Source of the DNA: Vagococcus martis
Lineage (GTDB): Bacteria; Bacillota; Bacilli; Lactobacillales; Vagococcaceae
Reading direction: 5' to 3'
DNA length: 64,000 nt
Assembly (NCBI RefSeq): GCF_002026305.1
Contig: NZ_MVAB01000001.1
Coordinates: 1,088,001-1,152,000 of the forward strand
Made by a program: the position numbers and the translations under genes. Positions 48,202 to 59,535 of this stretch are shown in pieces. Positions within the stretch are counted from its first letter, which is position 1, and the number at the start of each line of letters is the position of its first letter. The notes below the pieces were generated by a model that was given only the letters and a program-made list of their open reading frames with translations, did no database searches and was not told where the DNA came from.

Positions 48202-49788
48202 ATCATTCGAAAGTGATAATGTCCTAAGTAGGTCGAAAGACAAAATGTCCCAAAATGATAAAATAACTTTATGAAAAGGATAAATCTAACAATGAATGAA
48301 ACCAAAAAGTATCAAGTTATTAAAGCTGTCGCTGAAAATAAAAAACAAAAAAAGAGAGCTAGTGTTGAACTTAATTTATCTATACGACAAATTAACCGTT
48401 TAGTGAAATCATACAGGGAAAATGGTAAATCAGCATTTGTCCATAAAAATCGAGGGAGAAAAAATAAGCACTCTGTGCCTGAAAAAGTAAAACAACAAAT
48501 AATCACTAGTTATCAATCGTTTAGTATTAAACCAAATATTAAGCATTTTACTGAAATACTGAAAAACGACCATCATATCTGTTATACAGATACTACAATT
48601 AGAAGCATCCTGTACAAAGAAAAAATACTTTCACCAAAGGCTCAAAAAAAGACAAAAAGAAGACTCAAACAATTAATAAAGCAAGAAGGTCAACAAACCA
48701 AACAATCAGAGAACCTATTGGTTCCAAGAGCTGAAGACTACCTAGAACTCCCTGAAAAGACCCATCCTAGTCGACCTAGAAAAAAATACAAAGGAGAATT
48801 AATTCAATTAGATGCTAGTTCATATAATTGGTTTGGAAATCAAATAACTCATCTTCATTTAGCTATTGACGACGCATCAGGTAATATTGTTGGCGCTTAT
48901 TTTGACCAACAGGAAACGCTCAATGGTTATTACCATGTTCTTCATCAAATTCTGACAAAACAAGGGATTCCTGCCACTTTTCTAACAGATAAACGAACCG
49001 TCTTTGAGTACAACAGAAAATCAACAAAAGCTGTAGAAGAAGATACGTTCACGCAGTTTGGGTTTGCTTGTCATCAATTAGGTATTGACATAAAAACATC
49101 CTCTATTCCTCAAGCAAAAGGTCGTGTAGAACGTTTAAATGGGACAGTGCAATCAAGATTGCCTGTTGATCTTGAGATAGCAAATATACATTCTATAGAG
49201 GAGGCTAATCAATTTCTATCTGTATGGATTCGAAAGTTTAATCGACAATTTGGTCACAAAACTGCAGAAAGTGTTTATGAAACTTCTCCTACAACAGCTG
49301 AAATTAATTTATTACTAGCTACTGTCTCTCATCGTATAGTCGATAATGGCCATCATATTAAGTATCAAAATAAATTTTATCTTCCAACGGAAGGTGGTAG
49401 CGACAAATATTTTACAAGGAAAACGAAAGCATTAATTATAAAAGCTTTTAACGGGGAGATTTATGTTAATATAGCAGAAAAAATTTATCCTACTAGACGA
49501 TTAAAAAACCACGAGACCTATTCAAAAGAGTTTGATGGGGTTTCTTCAGATATAAAAAAAGAAAGACGCAAGTACATTCCACCACAGTCACATCCGTGGA
49601 AACTTGAGTCTTTCAAAAGGTATCTTCAAAGTATTGACCGTACTATCGAAGAATATGAGGCTGAAAAAACAGCCTGAAACAAAAAGTACCTTATTTTACC
49701 AATAATGGTCACATTAGTGCAAGTTTTACGCAGTAAAGATTGCGCTAATGTGAGCCCTCATTTTGGGACATTTTTATTTTCGATTGAC
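48202..49788 (+). mobile_element. IS1202-group (ISNCY) insertion sequence
   Basis: About 1587 bp with imperfect inverted ends: TCATTCGAAAGTGATAATGT on the left and TCAATCGAAAATAAAAATGT read from the right, both followed by CC. A 29-bp exact direct repeat flanks it (48173-48201 and 49789-49817), containing AAGTTTAATTCGAAAATTT. Long target duplications of 24-29 bp are a mark of the IS1202 group. The element separates the tuf end from the S10 promoter. Confidence 0.88.
48292..49677 (+). CDS. IS1202-group transposase
   Basis: A 461-residue transposase. N-terminal HTH (RASVELNLSIRQINRLVKSY), then a DDE core with GELIQLDASSYNWFG, LAIDDASGNIVGAYFD and the Glu region IPQAKGRVERLNGTVQSRLP. The C-terminal HPWKLESFKRY is typical of the ISNCY/IS1202 group. 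I use the ATG at 48292 with AAAAGGAT ten bases upstream; an earlier ATG at 48271 has no site. It appears intact. It is transcribed away from the S10 operon. Confidence 0.92.
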   Translation: MNETKKYQVIKAVAENKKQKKRASVELNLSIRQINRLVKSYRENGKSAFVHKNRGRKNKHSVPEKVKQQIITSYQSFSIKPNIKHFTEILKNDHHICYTDTTIRSILYKEKILSPKAQKKTKRRLKQLIKQEGQQTKQSENLLVPRAEDYLELPEKTHPSRPRKKYKGELIQLDASSYNWFGNQITHLHLAIDDASGNIVGAYFDQQETLNGYYHVLHQILTKQGIPATFLTDKRTVFEYNRKSTKAVEEDTFTQFGFACHQLGIDIKTSSIPQAKGRVERLNGTVQSRLPVDLEIANIHSIEEANQFLSVWIRKFNRQFGHKTAESVYETSPTTAEINLLLATVSHRIVDNGHHIKYQNKFYLPTEGGSDKYFTRKTKALIIKAFNGEIYVNIAEKIYPTRRLKNHETYSKEFDGVSSDIKKERRKYIPPQSHPWKLESFKRYLQSIDRTIEEYEAEKTA

Positions 49789-49880
49789 ACCTTTTTTTAA
49801 GTTTAATTCGAAAATTTTTCAATCTGTAAAAAATATTTTAGTTTAATCAACATTTAAACCTCAAAAAATTTTAGCAAATA

Positions 49881-49911
49881 AAAAAGGTTGAAAACAAATG
49901 TTCTCAACCTT
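49881..49911 (-). terminator. Terminator after tuf
   Basis: Minus strand AAGGTTGAGAACA with TGTTTTCAACCTT (one G-T pair), then T6. It ends the str operon 40 bases after tuf. Confidence 0.85.
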
Positions 49912-49952
49912 ACGTCCTTACACAACAATGCTTTATTTGAATAGGTTAAAAA

Positions 49953-51140
49953 TTAACCTACGATTTCAGTTACAACGCCTGAACCAACAGTACGTCCACC
50001 TTCACGAATAGAGAAACGAGTTCCGTCTTCGATCGCGATTGGGTGAATTAATTCAACGTCCATAGCTACGTTATCACCAGGCATTACCATTTCAGTTCCT
50101 TCTGGTAATTGACAAACACCAGTTACGTCAGTTGTACGGAAGTAGAACTGAGGACGGTAGTTTGTAAAGAATGGAGTATGACGTCCACCTTCTTCTTTAG
50201 ATAAAACGTAAACTTCAGCTTTAAATTTTGTATGTGGAGTGATTGTTCCTGGAGCTGCTAATACTTGTCCACGTTGGATATCTTCACGAGCTACCCCACG
50301 TAATAAAGCACCAATGTTGTCTCCAGCTTCAGCGTAATCTAATAATTTACGGAACATTTCAACACCTGTTACAGTTGTTTTAGCAGTTTCTTCAGCGATA
50401 CCTACTAATTCAACTTCGTCACCAACACGAACTTGTCCACGTTCAACACGTCCTGTAGCAACAGTACCACGACCAGTAATTGAGAATACGTCCTCAACCG
50501 GCATCATGAATGGTTTGTCAGTATCACGTTCTGGTGTTGGGATATACTCATCAACAGCAGCCATTAATTCTAAGATTTTTTCTTCGTAAGAAGCGTCGCC
50601 TTCTAAAGCTTTTAATGCTGAACCAGCAACGATTGGAGTATCATCTCCTGGGAAGTCGTATTCAGATAATAAGTCACGAACTTCCATTTCTACTAATTCT
50701 AATAATTCTTCGTCGTCAACCATATCCATTTTGTTTAAGAAAACAACGATGTATGGAACACCAACGTTACGAGATAAAAGAATGTGCTCACGAGTTTGTG
50801 GCATTGGACCATCAGCAGCAGATACTACTAAGATCGCGCCGTCCATTTGAGCAGCACCAGTAATCATGTTTTTAACGTAGTCAGCATGTCCTGGGCAGTC
50901 AACGTGTGCGTAGTGACGAGTGTCAGTTTCATATTCGATATGAGAAGTAGAAATTGTGATTCCACGTTCTTTTTCTTCTGGAGCGTTATCAATATCAGCA
51001 TATGATGAAGCTTCCCCACCATTTTTCTTAGCTAAAACTGTTGCGATTGCTGCAGATAAAGTTGTTTTACCGTGGTCAACGTGTCCGATTGTACCAATGT
51101 TTACATGGGCTTTCGAACGGTCAAATTTTTCTTTTGCCAT
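49953..51140 (-). CDS. tuf: Elongation factor Tu
   Basis: A 395-residue GTPase that delivers aminoacyl-tRNA. G1 [10 protein letters not shown]3 DCPGHADY, G4 NKMD, and domains II-III with the [15 protein letters not shown] segment. It follows fusA by 136 bases, where an internal promoter (TATAAT near 51185-51190, minus strand) may exist. Confidence 0.99.
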   Translation of the reverse strand: MAKEKFDRSKAHVNIGTIGHVDHGKTTLSAAIATVLAKKNGGEASSYADIDNAPEEKERGITISTSHIEYETDTRHYAHVDCPGHADYVKNMITGAAQMDGAILVVSAADGPMPQTREHILLSRNVGVPYIVVFLNKMDMVDDEELLELVEMEVRDLLSEYDFPGDDTPIVAGSALKALEGDASYEEKILELMAAVDEYIPTPERDTDKPFMMPVEDVFSITGRGTVATGRVERGQVRVGDEVELVGIAEETAKTTVTGVEMFRKLLDYAEAGDNIGALLRGVAREDIQRGQVLAAPGTITPHTKFKAEVYVLSKEEGGRHTPFFTNYRPQFYFRTTDVTGVCQLPEGTEMVMPGDNVAMDVELIHPIAIEDGTRFSIREGGRTVGSGVVTEIVG

Positions 51141-51276
51141 TTTGTATATATCCTCCTAAAATTAAAAAGTTATTTATTTTATATTATAATGATGAAGGAA
51201 AAAAATCAATTAATGAATCTCTTCCTTCACACATCATCATTCTACATGAAATTCAGAAAAAAGCCTAGTCAAAAAA

Positions 51277-53364
51277 TTAATCTTGAGAACCGCCATTTTT
51301 CTTGATAATTTCTTCTTGAATTGATTTAGGTACGTCTTCATAGTGGTCAAATACCATCATAAATGTACCACGTCCTTGAGTAGAAGAACGTAATGTTGTT
51401 GCGTATCCAAACATTTCAGCAAGTGGAACCATTGCGTTAACAATTTGTGAGTTACCATGTGCTTCCATACCTTCAACGCGTCCACGACGACTTGTAACGT
51501 GTCCCATGATATCACCTAAGTTATCTTCTGGAACAGTAATTGTTACTTTCATCATTGGTTCAAGGATTACTGGTTGTGCTTTCTTAGCTGCTGCACGTAA
51601 AGCCATAGATGCCGCAACACGGAATGCTGTCTCGTTCGAGTCAACATCATGGTAAGAACCATCATATAATTTAGCTTTAATGTCAACTAATGGGTATCCA
51701 GCGAGAACACCATTAGCCATAGAATCTTCTAATCCTTTTTCAACAGCTGGGATGTATTCACGAGGAACCACACCACCGACGATAGCATTTTCAAACTCGA
51801 AGCCTTTTCCTTCTTCGTTTGGTGTGAACTCAACCCATACGTGACCGTATTGACCTTTACCACCAGACTGACGAACGAATTTACCTTCTGCTTGAGTCAT
51901 AGGTGCTCTAAATGTTTCACGATAAGAAACTTGAGGAGCTCCTACGTTTGCTTCTACTTTGAATTCACGTTTCATACGGTCTACTAAAACGTCTAAGTGC
52001 AACTCACCCATACCTGAGATAACAGTTTCACCCGTTTCAACGTTTGTTTCAACACGGAATGACGGATCTTCTTCAGCAAGTTTTTGTAAAGCAATACCCA
52101 TTTTATCTTGGTCCGCTTTAGATTTAGGTTCTACCGCTACTTGAATAACTGGTTCTGGGAACTCAATTGATTCAAGAACAACTGGTGCATCTAATGCACA
52201 CAATGTGTCCCCTGTTGTTGTATCTTTTAATCCAACAGCAGCTGCGATATCTCCAGCGTAAACTGTACTGATTTCTTCACGTGAGTTGGCATGCATTTGT
52301 AGAATACGTCCGATACGTTCTTTTTTGTCTTTAGACGCATTTAAAACGTATGAACCACTATCTAATGTTCCAGAGTAAACACGGAAGAATGTTAAACGAC
52401 CTACGAATGGGTCAGTCATAACTTTAAATGCTAATGAAGCAAATGGTGCATCATCAGTTGATGGACGTTCTGTTTCTTCATCAGTTTTAGTATCAATACC
52501 TTTAATTGCTTCAACATCAGTTGGAGCTGGTAAATAGTCTAAAACAGCATCTAACATTAATTGGACACCTTTATTTTTGAAGGCTGAACCAGCTAATACA
52601 GGGAAGAATTCAACATTGATTGTCGCACGACGAATCCCTTGTTTTAATTCTTCTTCAGTGATTTCTTCACCTTCTAAATATTTTTCCATTAAGTCTTCAT
52701 CAGTTTCAGCTACAGCTTCAACTAATTTTTCACGCCATTCATTAGCCATGTCTACATATTCTTCAGGGATATCAGTTTCTTGGATATCTGTTCCTAAGTC
52801 ATTTGTATAGATTTCAGCTTTCATTTTGATTAAGTCGATAATTCCAGTGAAGTTATCTTCTGAACCAATTGGCAATTGAATTGGGTGAGCATTTGCTTGT
52901 AAACGGTCATGGATTGTTTTAACTGAGTATAAGAAATCTGCCCCAGTTTTATCCATTTTGTTACAAAATACAATACGAGGTACTTTGTATTCAGTTGCTT
53001 GTCTCCAAACAGTTTCTGTTTGAGGCTCAACACCTGATTGCGAGTCAAGTACGGTAACAGCACCATCTAATACACGTAATGAACGTTGAACTTCAATAGT
53101 GAAATCCACGTGTCCAGGAGTATCAATGATGTTTACACGGTAACCTTTCCATTGAGCTGTTGTAGCAGCTGATGTAATTGTGATACCACGTTCTTGCTCT
53201 TGTTCCATCCAGTCCATTTGTGAAGCTCCCTCATGGGTTTCACCTAATTTATGGATTTTACCAGTATAATAAAGGATACGCTCTGTTGTTGTTGTTTTAC
53301 CAGCATCAACGTGGGCCATGATTCCGATATTACGAGTTTTTTCTAGCGAAAACTCTCTTGCCAT
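51277..53364 (-). CDS. fusA: Elongation factor G
   Basis: A 695-residue translocase GTPase. G1 [16 protein letters not shown]3 [10 protein letters not shown]4 NKMDKTGAD, domain IV with [14 protein letters not shown]. Normal length for FusA. Between rpsG and tuf in the str operon. Confidence 0.99.
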   Translation of the reverse strand: MAREFSLEKTRNIGIMAHVDAGKTTTTERILYYTGKIHKLGETHEGASQMDWMEQEQERGITITSAATTAQWKGYRVNIIDTPGHVDFTIEVQRSLRVLDGAVTVLDSQSGVEPQTETVWRQATEYKVPRIVFCNKMDKTGADFLYSVKTIHDRLQANAHPIQLPIGSEDNFTGIIDLIKMKAEIYTNDLGTDIQETDIPEEYVDMANEWREKLVEAVAETDEDLMEKYLEGEEITEEELKQGIRRATINVEFFPVLAGSAFKNKGVQLMLDAVLDYLPAPTDVEAIKGIDTKTDEETERPSTDDAPFASLAFKVMTDPFVGRLTFFRVYSGTLDSGSYVLNASKDKKERIGRILQMHANSREEISTVYAGDIAAAVGLKDTTTGDTLCALDAPVVLESIEFPEPVIQVAVEPKSKADQDKMGIALQKLAEEDPSFRVETNVETGETVISGMGELHLDVLVDRMKREFKVEANVGAPQVSYRETFRAPMTQAEGKFVRQSGGKGQYGHVWVEFTPNEEGKGFEFENAIVGGVVPREYIPAVEKGLEDSMANGVLAGYPLVDIKAKLYDGSYHDVDSNETAFRVAASMALRAAAKKAQPVILEPMMKVTITVPEDNLGDIMGHVTSRRGRVEGMEAHGNSQIVNAMVPLAEMFGYATTLRSSTQGRGTFMMVFDHYEDVPKSIQEEIIKKNGGSQD

Positions 53365-53435
53365 TCTTTTCTAACTCCTCTCAAACTTGATTGATTTAAA
53401 TACAACAGTATTTTCTTCGTTTTAAACAGAGGATT

Positions 53436-53906
53436 TTACCAACGATAATGAGCGAATGCTCTGTTGGCTTCAGCCATTTTATGCACGTCTTCACGTTTTT
53501 TAACTGAAGAACCAGTGTTGTTAGCTGCATCCATGATTTCTTTTGCTAAACGTTGTTCCATTGTGTGCTCTCCACGTAAACGTGAATAGTTAACAATCCA
53601 ACGTAATCCTAAAGTTGAGCGACGCTCTGGACGTACTTCAACTGGAACTTGATAGTTAGAACCACCAACACGGCGAGCTTTAACTTCAAGAACAGGCATA
53701 ACATTTTCCATAGCTTGTTCGAAAACTTCTAATGGATCATTCCCTGTAGATTCTTTAATAATATCAAAAGCATCATAAATGATACTAGAAGCAACACCAC
53801 GCTTACCGTCAACCATTACGCGGTTGATTAAACGAGTCACTAATTTTGAGTTATAAATCGGATCTGGTAATACATCACGTTTTGCGACAGGACCTTTTCT
53901 TGGCAT
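53436..53906 (-). CDS. rpsG: 30S ribosomal protein S7
   Basis: A 156-residue S7 ([40 protein letters not shown]). Full length, str operon. Confidence 0.99.
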   Translation of the reverse strand: MPRKGPVAKRDVLPDPIYNSKLVTRLINRVMVDGKRGVASSIIYDAFDIIKESTGNDPLEVFEQAMENVMPVLEVKARRVGGSNYQVPVEVRPERRSTLGLRWIVNYSRLRGEHTMEQRLAKEIMDAANNTGSSVKKREDVHKMAEANRAFAHYRW

Positions 53907-53949
53907 GTGTAACTCCTCCTTCCAAAAATTTTATTTAAATTAGTTTAAT

Positions 53950-54363
53950 TTATTTTTTAGGTTTTTTAGTACCATATTTAGAACGACTTTGTTTACGATC
54001 AGTAACACCAGCAGTATCTAAGGCACCACGTACGATATGATAACGAACCCCTGGTAAGTCTTTTACACGACCTCCACGAATTAAAACCACACTATGTTCT
54101 TGCAAGTTATGTCCAATACCTGGAATGTAAGCTGTCACTTCGATTAAGTTTGACAAACGAACACGGGCATATTTACGTAACGCAGAGTTAGGTTTTTTCG
54201 GTGTCATCGTACCCACACGTGTACAAACACCACGTTTTTGTGGAGAGTTCACGTTAGTTTGAGATTTTTTGAAACTATTATAGCTTTTACCTAATGCAGG
54301 TGAGCCAGATTTAGTTGTTTTTGATTTACGAGATTTACGTACCAATTGATTAATTGTAGGCAT
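53950..54363 (-). CDS. rpsL: 30S ribosomal protein S12
   Basis: A 137-residue S12 ([37 protein letters not shown]). The classic streptomycin positions read [11 protein letters not shown] and [11 protein letters not shown], wild type. First gene of the str operon. Confidence 0.99.
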   Translation of the reverse strand: MPTINQLVRKSRKSKTTKSGSPALGKSYNSFKKSQTNVNSPQKRGVCTRVGTMTPKKPNSALRKYARVRLSNLIEVTAYIPGIGHNLQEHSVVLIRGGRVKDLPGVRYHIVRGALDTAGVTDRKQSRSKYGTKKPKK

Positions 54364-54519
54364 GATAAGTTCCTCCTTCCTTATAAAGCTTTTCTAGAGC
54401 CACACATCCAGGTGGTTCTTTTTTAAAATTAAAAAAATTAATGCAAGAAATCCTGCACTTAAAACAGGCTTTAATACAGTCCATACATTTAAAAAGACTT
54501 GTTCTCAAGCACCTTTGTA

Positions 54520-54549
54520 ATAGTAACACACTCTATTAATAAACGTCAA
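54520..54549 (-). promoter_or_regulatory. str operon promoter
   Basis: Minus strand TTGACG, 18-base spacer, TACTAT, preceded by an A/T-rich upstream block. It gives a leader of about 150 bases before rpsL that includes a TGCAGGATTTCTTGCA hairpin, possibly regulatory. Confidence 0.65.
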
Positions 54550-54644
54550 TAGTTTAATTTATAAAAATAATTTTTTTAGTATATCTTTTTTTTAAGATAA
54601 TGCTTACAATAAGTCTATAGAATATTAGGAGGAATCTTTTTATC

Positions 54645-55325
54645 ATGAACTTAAAAAAATTAGTTGGAATTGAATCTGCAAATTACGTTAAAGACGGAAT
54701 GATAGTCGGTCTTGGAACTGGATCAACTGCCTACTATATGGTAGAAGAATTAGGACGCCGTGTAAAAGAAGAAGGATTATCAATCACTGGTGTTACTACT
54801 TCAAAAGCAACCGAAGTACAAGCTCTAGCTTTGGATATACCATTAAAAAGTATTGACGAAGTAGACTATGTTGACTTAACAATAGATGGTGCAGATGAAA
54901 TTTCTGAAGATTATCATGGAACTAAAGGTGGTGGTGCTGCCCTCTTATTTGAAAAAATTGTCGGAACTTATTCAAAAGAAATCATTTGGATTGTTGATGA
55001 GTCAAAAATGGTAAAACACCTTGGAGCCTTTCCTCTTCCTGTTGAAGTGATTCCTTACGGTAGTGCTCAATTATTTAAACTATTTAACGAAAATAAACTC
55101 AATCCAACTTTACGTCTAACTGACGATGGTAATCCTTTGCTAACAGACAGTAAAAATTATATTATAGACTTACACCTAGAAAAAATTGAGAACCCTATTG
55201 AATTAGCTGCTTGGCTAGATACTCAAGTTGGTGTGGTTGAGCACGGTCTATTCTTAAACATGGTGAACCGAGTCATTATCGGGACACAACATGAAGGGGT
55301 TAAAACAATCGACGTTTCTAGATAA
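54645..55325 (+). CDS. rpiA: Ribose-5-phosphate isomerase A
   Basis: A 226-residue enzyme that interconverts ribose-5-phosphate and ribulose-5-phosphate. [16 protein letters not shown] phosphate loop, DGADEIS with catalytic Asp, [13 protein letters not shown] and DESKMV are all present. It starts after TAGGAGGAAT. Operon with gpmA, 24 bases apart. Confidence 0.97.
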   Translation: MNLKKLVGIESANYVKDGMIVGLGTGSTAYYMVEELGRRVKEEGLSITGVTTSKATEVQALALDIPLKSIDEVDYVDLTIDGADEISEDYHGTKGGGAALLFEKIVGTYSKEIIWIVDESKMVKHLGAFPLPVEVIPYGSAQLFKLFNENKLNPTLRLTDDGNPLLTDSKNYIIDLHLEKIENPIELAAWLDTQVGVVEHGLFLNMVNRVIIGTQHEGVKTIDVSR

Positions 55326-55349
55326 TCATTTAAGAAGGGCGATGAAAAA

Positions 55350-56036
55350 ATGAAAACATTAGTTTTTATTAGACACGGACAAAGTCTTTGGAACTCATTA
55401 AACCTATTCACTGGATGGGTGGATGTTGATTTAAGTGAACAAGGCGTTGAAGAAGCAAAAAATGCAGGGAAAAAAATCAAAGATGCTGGAATTCTATTTG
55501 ATGTAGCATATACCTCTTATCTAAAACGTGCCATAAAAACATGTCACTATGTTTTAGAAGAATCTGATCAACTATCAACACCCGAACTAAAATCTTGGCG
55601 TTTAAATGAACGACACTATGGAGCATTACAAGGTTTAAACAAAGCAGAAACCGCTGAGAAATATGGTGCAGACCAGGTGCAACTATGGAGACGTTCATAT
55701 GATACTCTGCCTCCATTACTTGATCCTAACAGTCCCGAATCATCAACACATGATCCAAAATATCGTTATCTTGATAAAAGAGCTATCCCTGAAGGTGAAA
55801 ATTTAAAAGTGACACTCGAGCGTGCACTTCCTTTTTGGAATGATCACATTGCTCCAAGCTTGTTAAAAGACGAAGTCGTATTAGTGGCTGCACATGGAAA
55901 TTCATTACGTGCATTGGCAAAACACATTGAAAACATTTCTGATGATGATATTATGTCTCTTGAAATCCCAACAGGACAACCATTAGTTTATGAACTAAAT
56001 GATGACTTGAGCGTATCAAAAAAATATTATCTATAA
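55350..56036 (+). CDS. gpmA: 2,3-bisphosphoglycerate-dependent phosphoglycerate mutase
   Basis: A 228-residue glycolytic enzyme. RHGQSLWN carries the phospho-His, with [19 protein letters not shown] and [10 protein letters not shown] containing the second His. The IS1182 element begins five bases after its stop codon, so the natural downstream region, including any terminator, has been replaced. Confidence 0.98.
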   Translation: MKTLVFIRHGQSLWNSLNLFTGWVDVDLSEQGVEEAKNAGKKIKDAGILFDVAYTSYLKRAIKTCHYVLEESDQLSTPELKSWRLNERHYGALQGLNKAETAEKYGADQVQLWRRSYDTLPPLLDPNSPESSTHDPKYRYLDKRAIPEGENLKVTLERALPFWNDHIAPSLLKDEVVLVAAHGNSLRALAKHIENISDDDIMSLEIPTGQPLVYELNDDLSVSKKYYL

Positions 56037-56041
56037 TACAA

Positions 56042-57846
56042 AAAGAGGCTGACCCAAAAGTCTCTTTACAGAAAACAAGCATTCCAAAATGAAACCTCTC
56101 ATTTCAGAATGCTTGTTTTTTCGTGCTCTCTCACTAATATCCTTCCTATTTTTTCTCAGTTTTCTTAAATTGAGTGCCATTAACGCAAATCCCAGCTCCT
56201 GTGAAATCTTATCTTTTCCTCTTACAGAGAATCGATTGAATGCCAAATTAGCCTTCAGATTTCCAAAGGCTGGTTCAACATCTATTTTTCTTTGACGGTA
56301 TATTTCTCCTGTGACATCCTCTTTCAAAAGCTCTCTTACGTGAGCCTTAAAATATTCCCAATTCCCATTTTTTTGAATCACTCGATTTTTACTACTCTTC
56401 GCACGAGTACATAATGCTCTAACTGGGCAATTTAAACAAGACTCACATTCATACATTTTAAGTTGTCTTTTGAATCCAGATTTATCCGTTCGAGTAGAGT
56501 AATTTCTAAATTTGACTTCTCGATTATTCGGGCAAATATAAGTATCTGCCAATTCATTATAAATCCAGTTATCTGGAATGAATGGATTTTGTTTGTATTT
56601 TTTAGTATGTTCTTTCTGATACATTGTATAAGTAATTAATGGAGTTCTTTCAAAATCATCTAAAATTGCTTGATAGTTTTCTTCACTACCATAACCTGAG
56701 TCAGCCACAATGTATTTAGGTAAGTCAAAATAAGATTTCTTGATAGTATCTAAGAAAGGAATCATTGTTTTAAAATCCGTTGGATTTGAAAATGTTTCAT
56801 ATGCTAAAACGTACTGATGATTGGTTGCAATTTGAACGTTATATCCAGGTTTTAACTGACCATTCATCATGTGGTCATCTTTCATTCTCATAAAAGTGGC
56901 ATCATGATCTGTTTTAGAGTAGCTATTTCTACCGTTATAAATATCATGTTGTTCTTTATATTTTTGCTTTCTATAGATAAAGTCAGAAAAAGCTTTCAAT
57001 GCTTTTTTAGGCTCTTTACGCTCAGAACGAAGTTCTTTTCTCTCTTGAACATCTGAAGTATTTTCAATTTTAGTACTTAAATCACTTACTTTCATTTCCA
57101 ACTCATCAATGATTTGTTTTAAATTTTCTGTGTTTAACTCATCATCTTTTGAACAAATAGATGGGATAATTTGCTCTTCTACAAGTTGTTGATAATAGGA
57201 CTTTGACTTTTCTCTCAAAGATTCTTCATAACGTTGTGTACTCTTTTTCCAAACGAAGGTATATTTATTTGCGTTGGCTTCTAACTTTGTTCCATCAATA
57301 AAAATAGCTTCTTCATCAATTAATTGTTGAGAAACAAGCTGATTTCTAAATTGAATAAAACATTCTTGAAGTATCGGTTGAACCAGTGGGTTCACTCTGA
57401 ATCGATTAATTGTTCTGAAGTTAGGTGTCTGTGATTGCGTTAACCACATGGCACGAATGCTATCTTTAGACATAGCTTCTATCTTTCTGCCTGAAAAAAT
57501 AGATTGAGTGTAGCCACACAGAATAAGCTTCAACATCATTTTTGGATGATAAGACGAAGTTCCCATTCGATGCTCAAAAACTGAGAACACATCCACAGGG
57601 ATACTTTCTACTAATTCATCAATCGCAAAAGCGATATCATTTTCTTCTAAATAAATATCTAAATTCAGTGATAAAGTAACCTGTTTCGTGTTATAATTCT
57701 TATACATAAATAGCACTCCTTTTATTTTAGTTTCGTCACTTTAATTATATAGGATAGTGCTATTTTTTACGTCAAAAAAGGAAGAAAATCGAAAAAAGAT
57801 TTTCTTCCTTTTAGTTTATTCTAGAGACTTTTGGGTCAGCCTCTTT
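56042..57846 (-). mobile_element. IS1182-family insertion sequence
   Basis: A 1805-bp element bounded by perfect 24-bp inverted repeats (AAAGAGGCTGACCCAAAAGT then CTCT, at 56042-56065 and 57823-57846). One transposase lies inside. It sits between gpmA and brnQ and overwrites the last codons of brnQ. No clear target duplication could be assigned because both flanks are A- or T-rich. Confidence 0.92.
56082..57707 (-). CDS. IS1182-family transposase
   Basis: A DDE transposase of about 558 residues. The frame ends at 56031, beyond the left inverted repeat, so the exact C-terminus overlaps the IS end (I mark the core, ending near ECLFSVKRL). SSYHPKMMLKLILCGYTQSI, EAIFIDGTKLEANANKYTFV (first Asp) and YIVADSGYGSEENYQAI (second Asp) are visible. 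The zinc-like CESCLNCPVRALCTR and the Glu region RQRKIDVEPAFGNLKANLAF follow. The ATG at 57707 has AAAGGAG. It appears intact. Confidence 0.9.
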
Positions 57847-59177
57847 CTTTTTATATTTACTATCAGAGAAACTACTATTCCTATAAAAGCAAATATAATC
57901 CAGCTTAATCCACTTGTAAAAAATGGAATATATTGTTCTGAAGTACTTAATACACTACTAACAAAAGAATTTTGTTTTAGCCCATTAGGTAGTACACGCA
58001 CTGCATCTAATATTGAAGCAATAACTGTAAAACCCATCGTGATTTTGTAACAACTTGGCATTTTATCTGTCCAATTACTAAAAATAGATAAAAGGATTAG
58101 TACCATAGCTAATGGATATATAAACATTAGAACAGGAATCGACGCTGCGATAATCGCATTCAACCCAATATTAGAAATCATTAACGCAACTGCTAAACAG
58201 CCTAATACAAATGATAAATAATGCTTCTCTGAAAAAATCTCTGAATAAGCTTTACCAAATGAGGTCGCTAATCCAATCGCTGTTTTTAAACAAGCAATAA
58301 TAACAATTAAACCTAGTAAAACACTTCCCGGAACTCCCAGGTAATAGTCAGCTAGTTGAGACAGTGTCACCCCACCGTTTGAATTTAAAGAAAGTGTTCC
58401 AAGACTCATTGCTCCCATTAATGATAATAATGTATAAATGATTCCCATTAAAACAATTCCAAAAACTCCAGCCTTCATTGTTTCAACAGCAATTCTTGAT
58501 TTCTTATCAATACCAAAACTTTTAACACTCTCAATGATAATTGCACCAAAGGCAAGACCTGCTAGTGCATCAAGCGTATTGTAACCACCTAAAAACCCTT
58601 CAACAAATGGTCTCGATTCATAAATAGGTTGTACTGGAGCTTCTTTAATGCCCCCCATCGGATGAATAAAACTAATCACAACCAAACTACCCAATAAAAC
58701 TAAAAATAATGGCGTTAAATATTTACCGATATAATCTAGAATATTACTCGGTTTAAACGAAAAAATTAAAACTAATAAAAAAAATACTGCACTAAAAATA
58801 AATAAATATAATGTACTCTTATTATCTGGAATAAATGGAGCGATAGACATCTCATAAGAAGTTGTTGCTAATCTTGGCATTGCAAAGATTGGCCCTATTA
58901 TTAAATACAGTACAATAGTAAAAAAATAAGCAAAAGAAGTTGATACTCGACTAGCAAGTTCAAAAATTTTATTCGTTCCAGTTGCACCAAAAGAAATAAT
59001 TGCTAGAAATGGAATTCCTATTGCTGAGATTAAAAAACCATTATTGGCTAATAATACATTTTTACCTGCTTCTTGTCCCATTTGAATCGGAAAAATCAAG
59101 TTACCTGCTCCAAAAAACAGACCAAATACCATAATTCCAATATATAACTTCTCTTTATGTGATAATCTTTCTTTCAT
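57816..59177 (-). CDS. brnQ: Branched-chain amino acid:cation symporter, IS-altered C-terminus
   Basis: A 453-residue LIVCS-family carrier with about 12 helices (FGLFFGAGNLIFPIQMGQEA; GGYNTLDALAGLAFGAIIIE). The last nine residues, KRLTQKSLE, are encoded by the inverted repeat of the IS1182 element, which also supplies the stop. The native end, probably only a short cytosolic tail, is lost. Length is near normal, so the carrier may still work. I use the ATG at 59177 after GGAGG; the longer frame begins in the tRNA terminator. Only about 40 bases separate the start from that terminator. Confidence 0.88.
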   Translation of the reverse strand: MKERLSHKEKLYIGIMVFGLFFGAGNLIFPIQMGQEAGKNVLLANNGFLISAIGIPFLAIISFGATGTNKIFELASRVSTSFAYFFTIVLYLIIGPIFAMPRLATTSYEMSIAPFIPDNKSTLYLFIFSAVFFLLVLIFSFKPSNILDYIGKYLTPLFLVLLGSLVVISFIHPMGGIKEAPVQPIYESRPFVEGFLGGYNTLDALAGLAFGAIIIESVKSFGIDKKSRIAVETMKAGVFGIVLMGIIYTLLSLMGAMSLGTLSLNSNGGVTLSQLADYYLGVPGSVLLGLIVIIACLKTAIGLATSFGKAYSEIFSEKHYLSFVLGCLAVALMISNIGLNAIIAASIPVLMFIYPLAMVLILLSIFSNWTDKMPSCYKITMGFTVIASILDAVRVLPNGLKQNSFVSSVLSTSEQYIPFFTSGLSWIIFAFIGIVVSLIVNIKRKRLTQKSLE

Positions 59178-59210
59178 ACCTTTTAATAACCTCCAAACAT
59201 CAAATTTTTT

Positions 59211-59250
59211 ATAAAAAAAAACTTGAAATTGTATATACAATTTCAAGTTT
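59211..59250 (-). terminator. Terminator of the rRNA-tRNA operon
   Basis: A perfect 32-bp palindrome (arms AAACTTGAAATTGTAT and ATACAATTTCAAGTTT) followed on the minus strand by T9. It starts two bases after the last tRNA. Confidence 0.85.
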
Positions 59251-59251
59251 A

Positions 59252-59323
59252 TGACCCGTACGGGACTCGAACCCGTGTTACCGCCGTGAAAGGGCGGTGT
59301 CTTAACCGCTTGACCAACGGGCC
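59252..59323 (-). tRNA. tRNA-Glu (UUC), copy 1
   Basis: Anticodon loop CTTTCAC between CCGCC and GGCGG; acceptor GGCCCGT/ACGGGTC; CCA not encoded. Last tRNA of the operon; identical to copy 2. Confidence 0.97.
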
Positions 59324-59348
59324 AATATAATATTATAAAAAATAATAA

Positions 59349-59436
59349 TGGAGAAGGAGGGATTTGAACCCTCGCGCCAGTTACCCGACCTATACCCTTA
59401 GCAGGGGCACCTCTTCAGCCACTTGAGTACTTCTCC
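59349..59436 (-). tRNA. tRNA-Ser (GCU)
   Basis: Long variable arm; anticodon GCT in CTGCTAA. Acceptor GGAGAAG/CTTCTCC. It has no counterpart in the second tRNA block. Confidence 0.95.
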
Positions 59437-59448
59437 AAATTATAATAA

Positions 59449-59522
<74 letters not shown>

Positions 59523-59535
59523 TATTTATTTTTAA

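Noticed and set aside
54388..54425. AGAGCCAC/GTGGTTCT hairpin followed by T6 on the plus strand
   Set aside because: Terminator-like on the plus strand, but no plus-strand gene ends before it; more likely part of the str leader on the minus strand, so no call was made.
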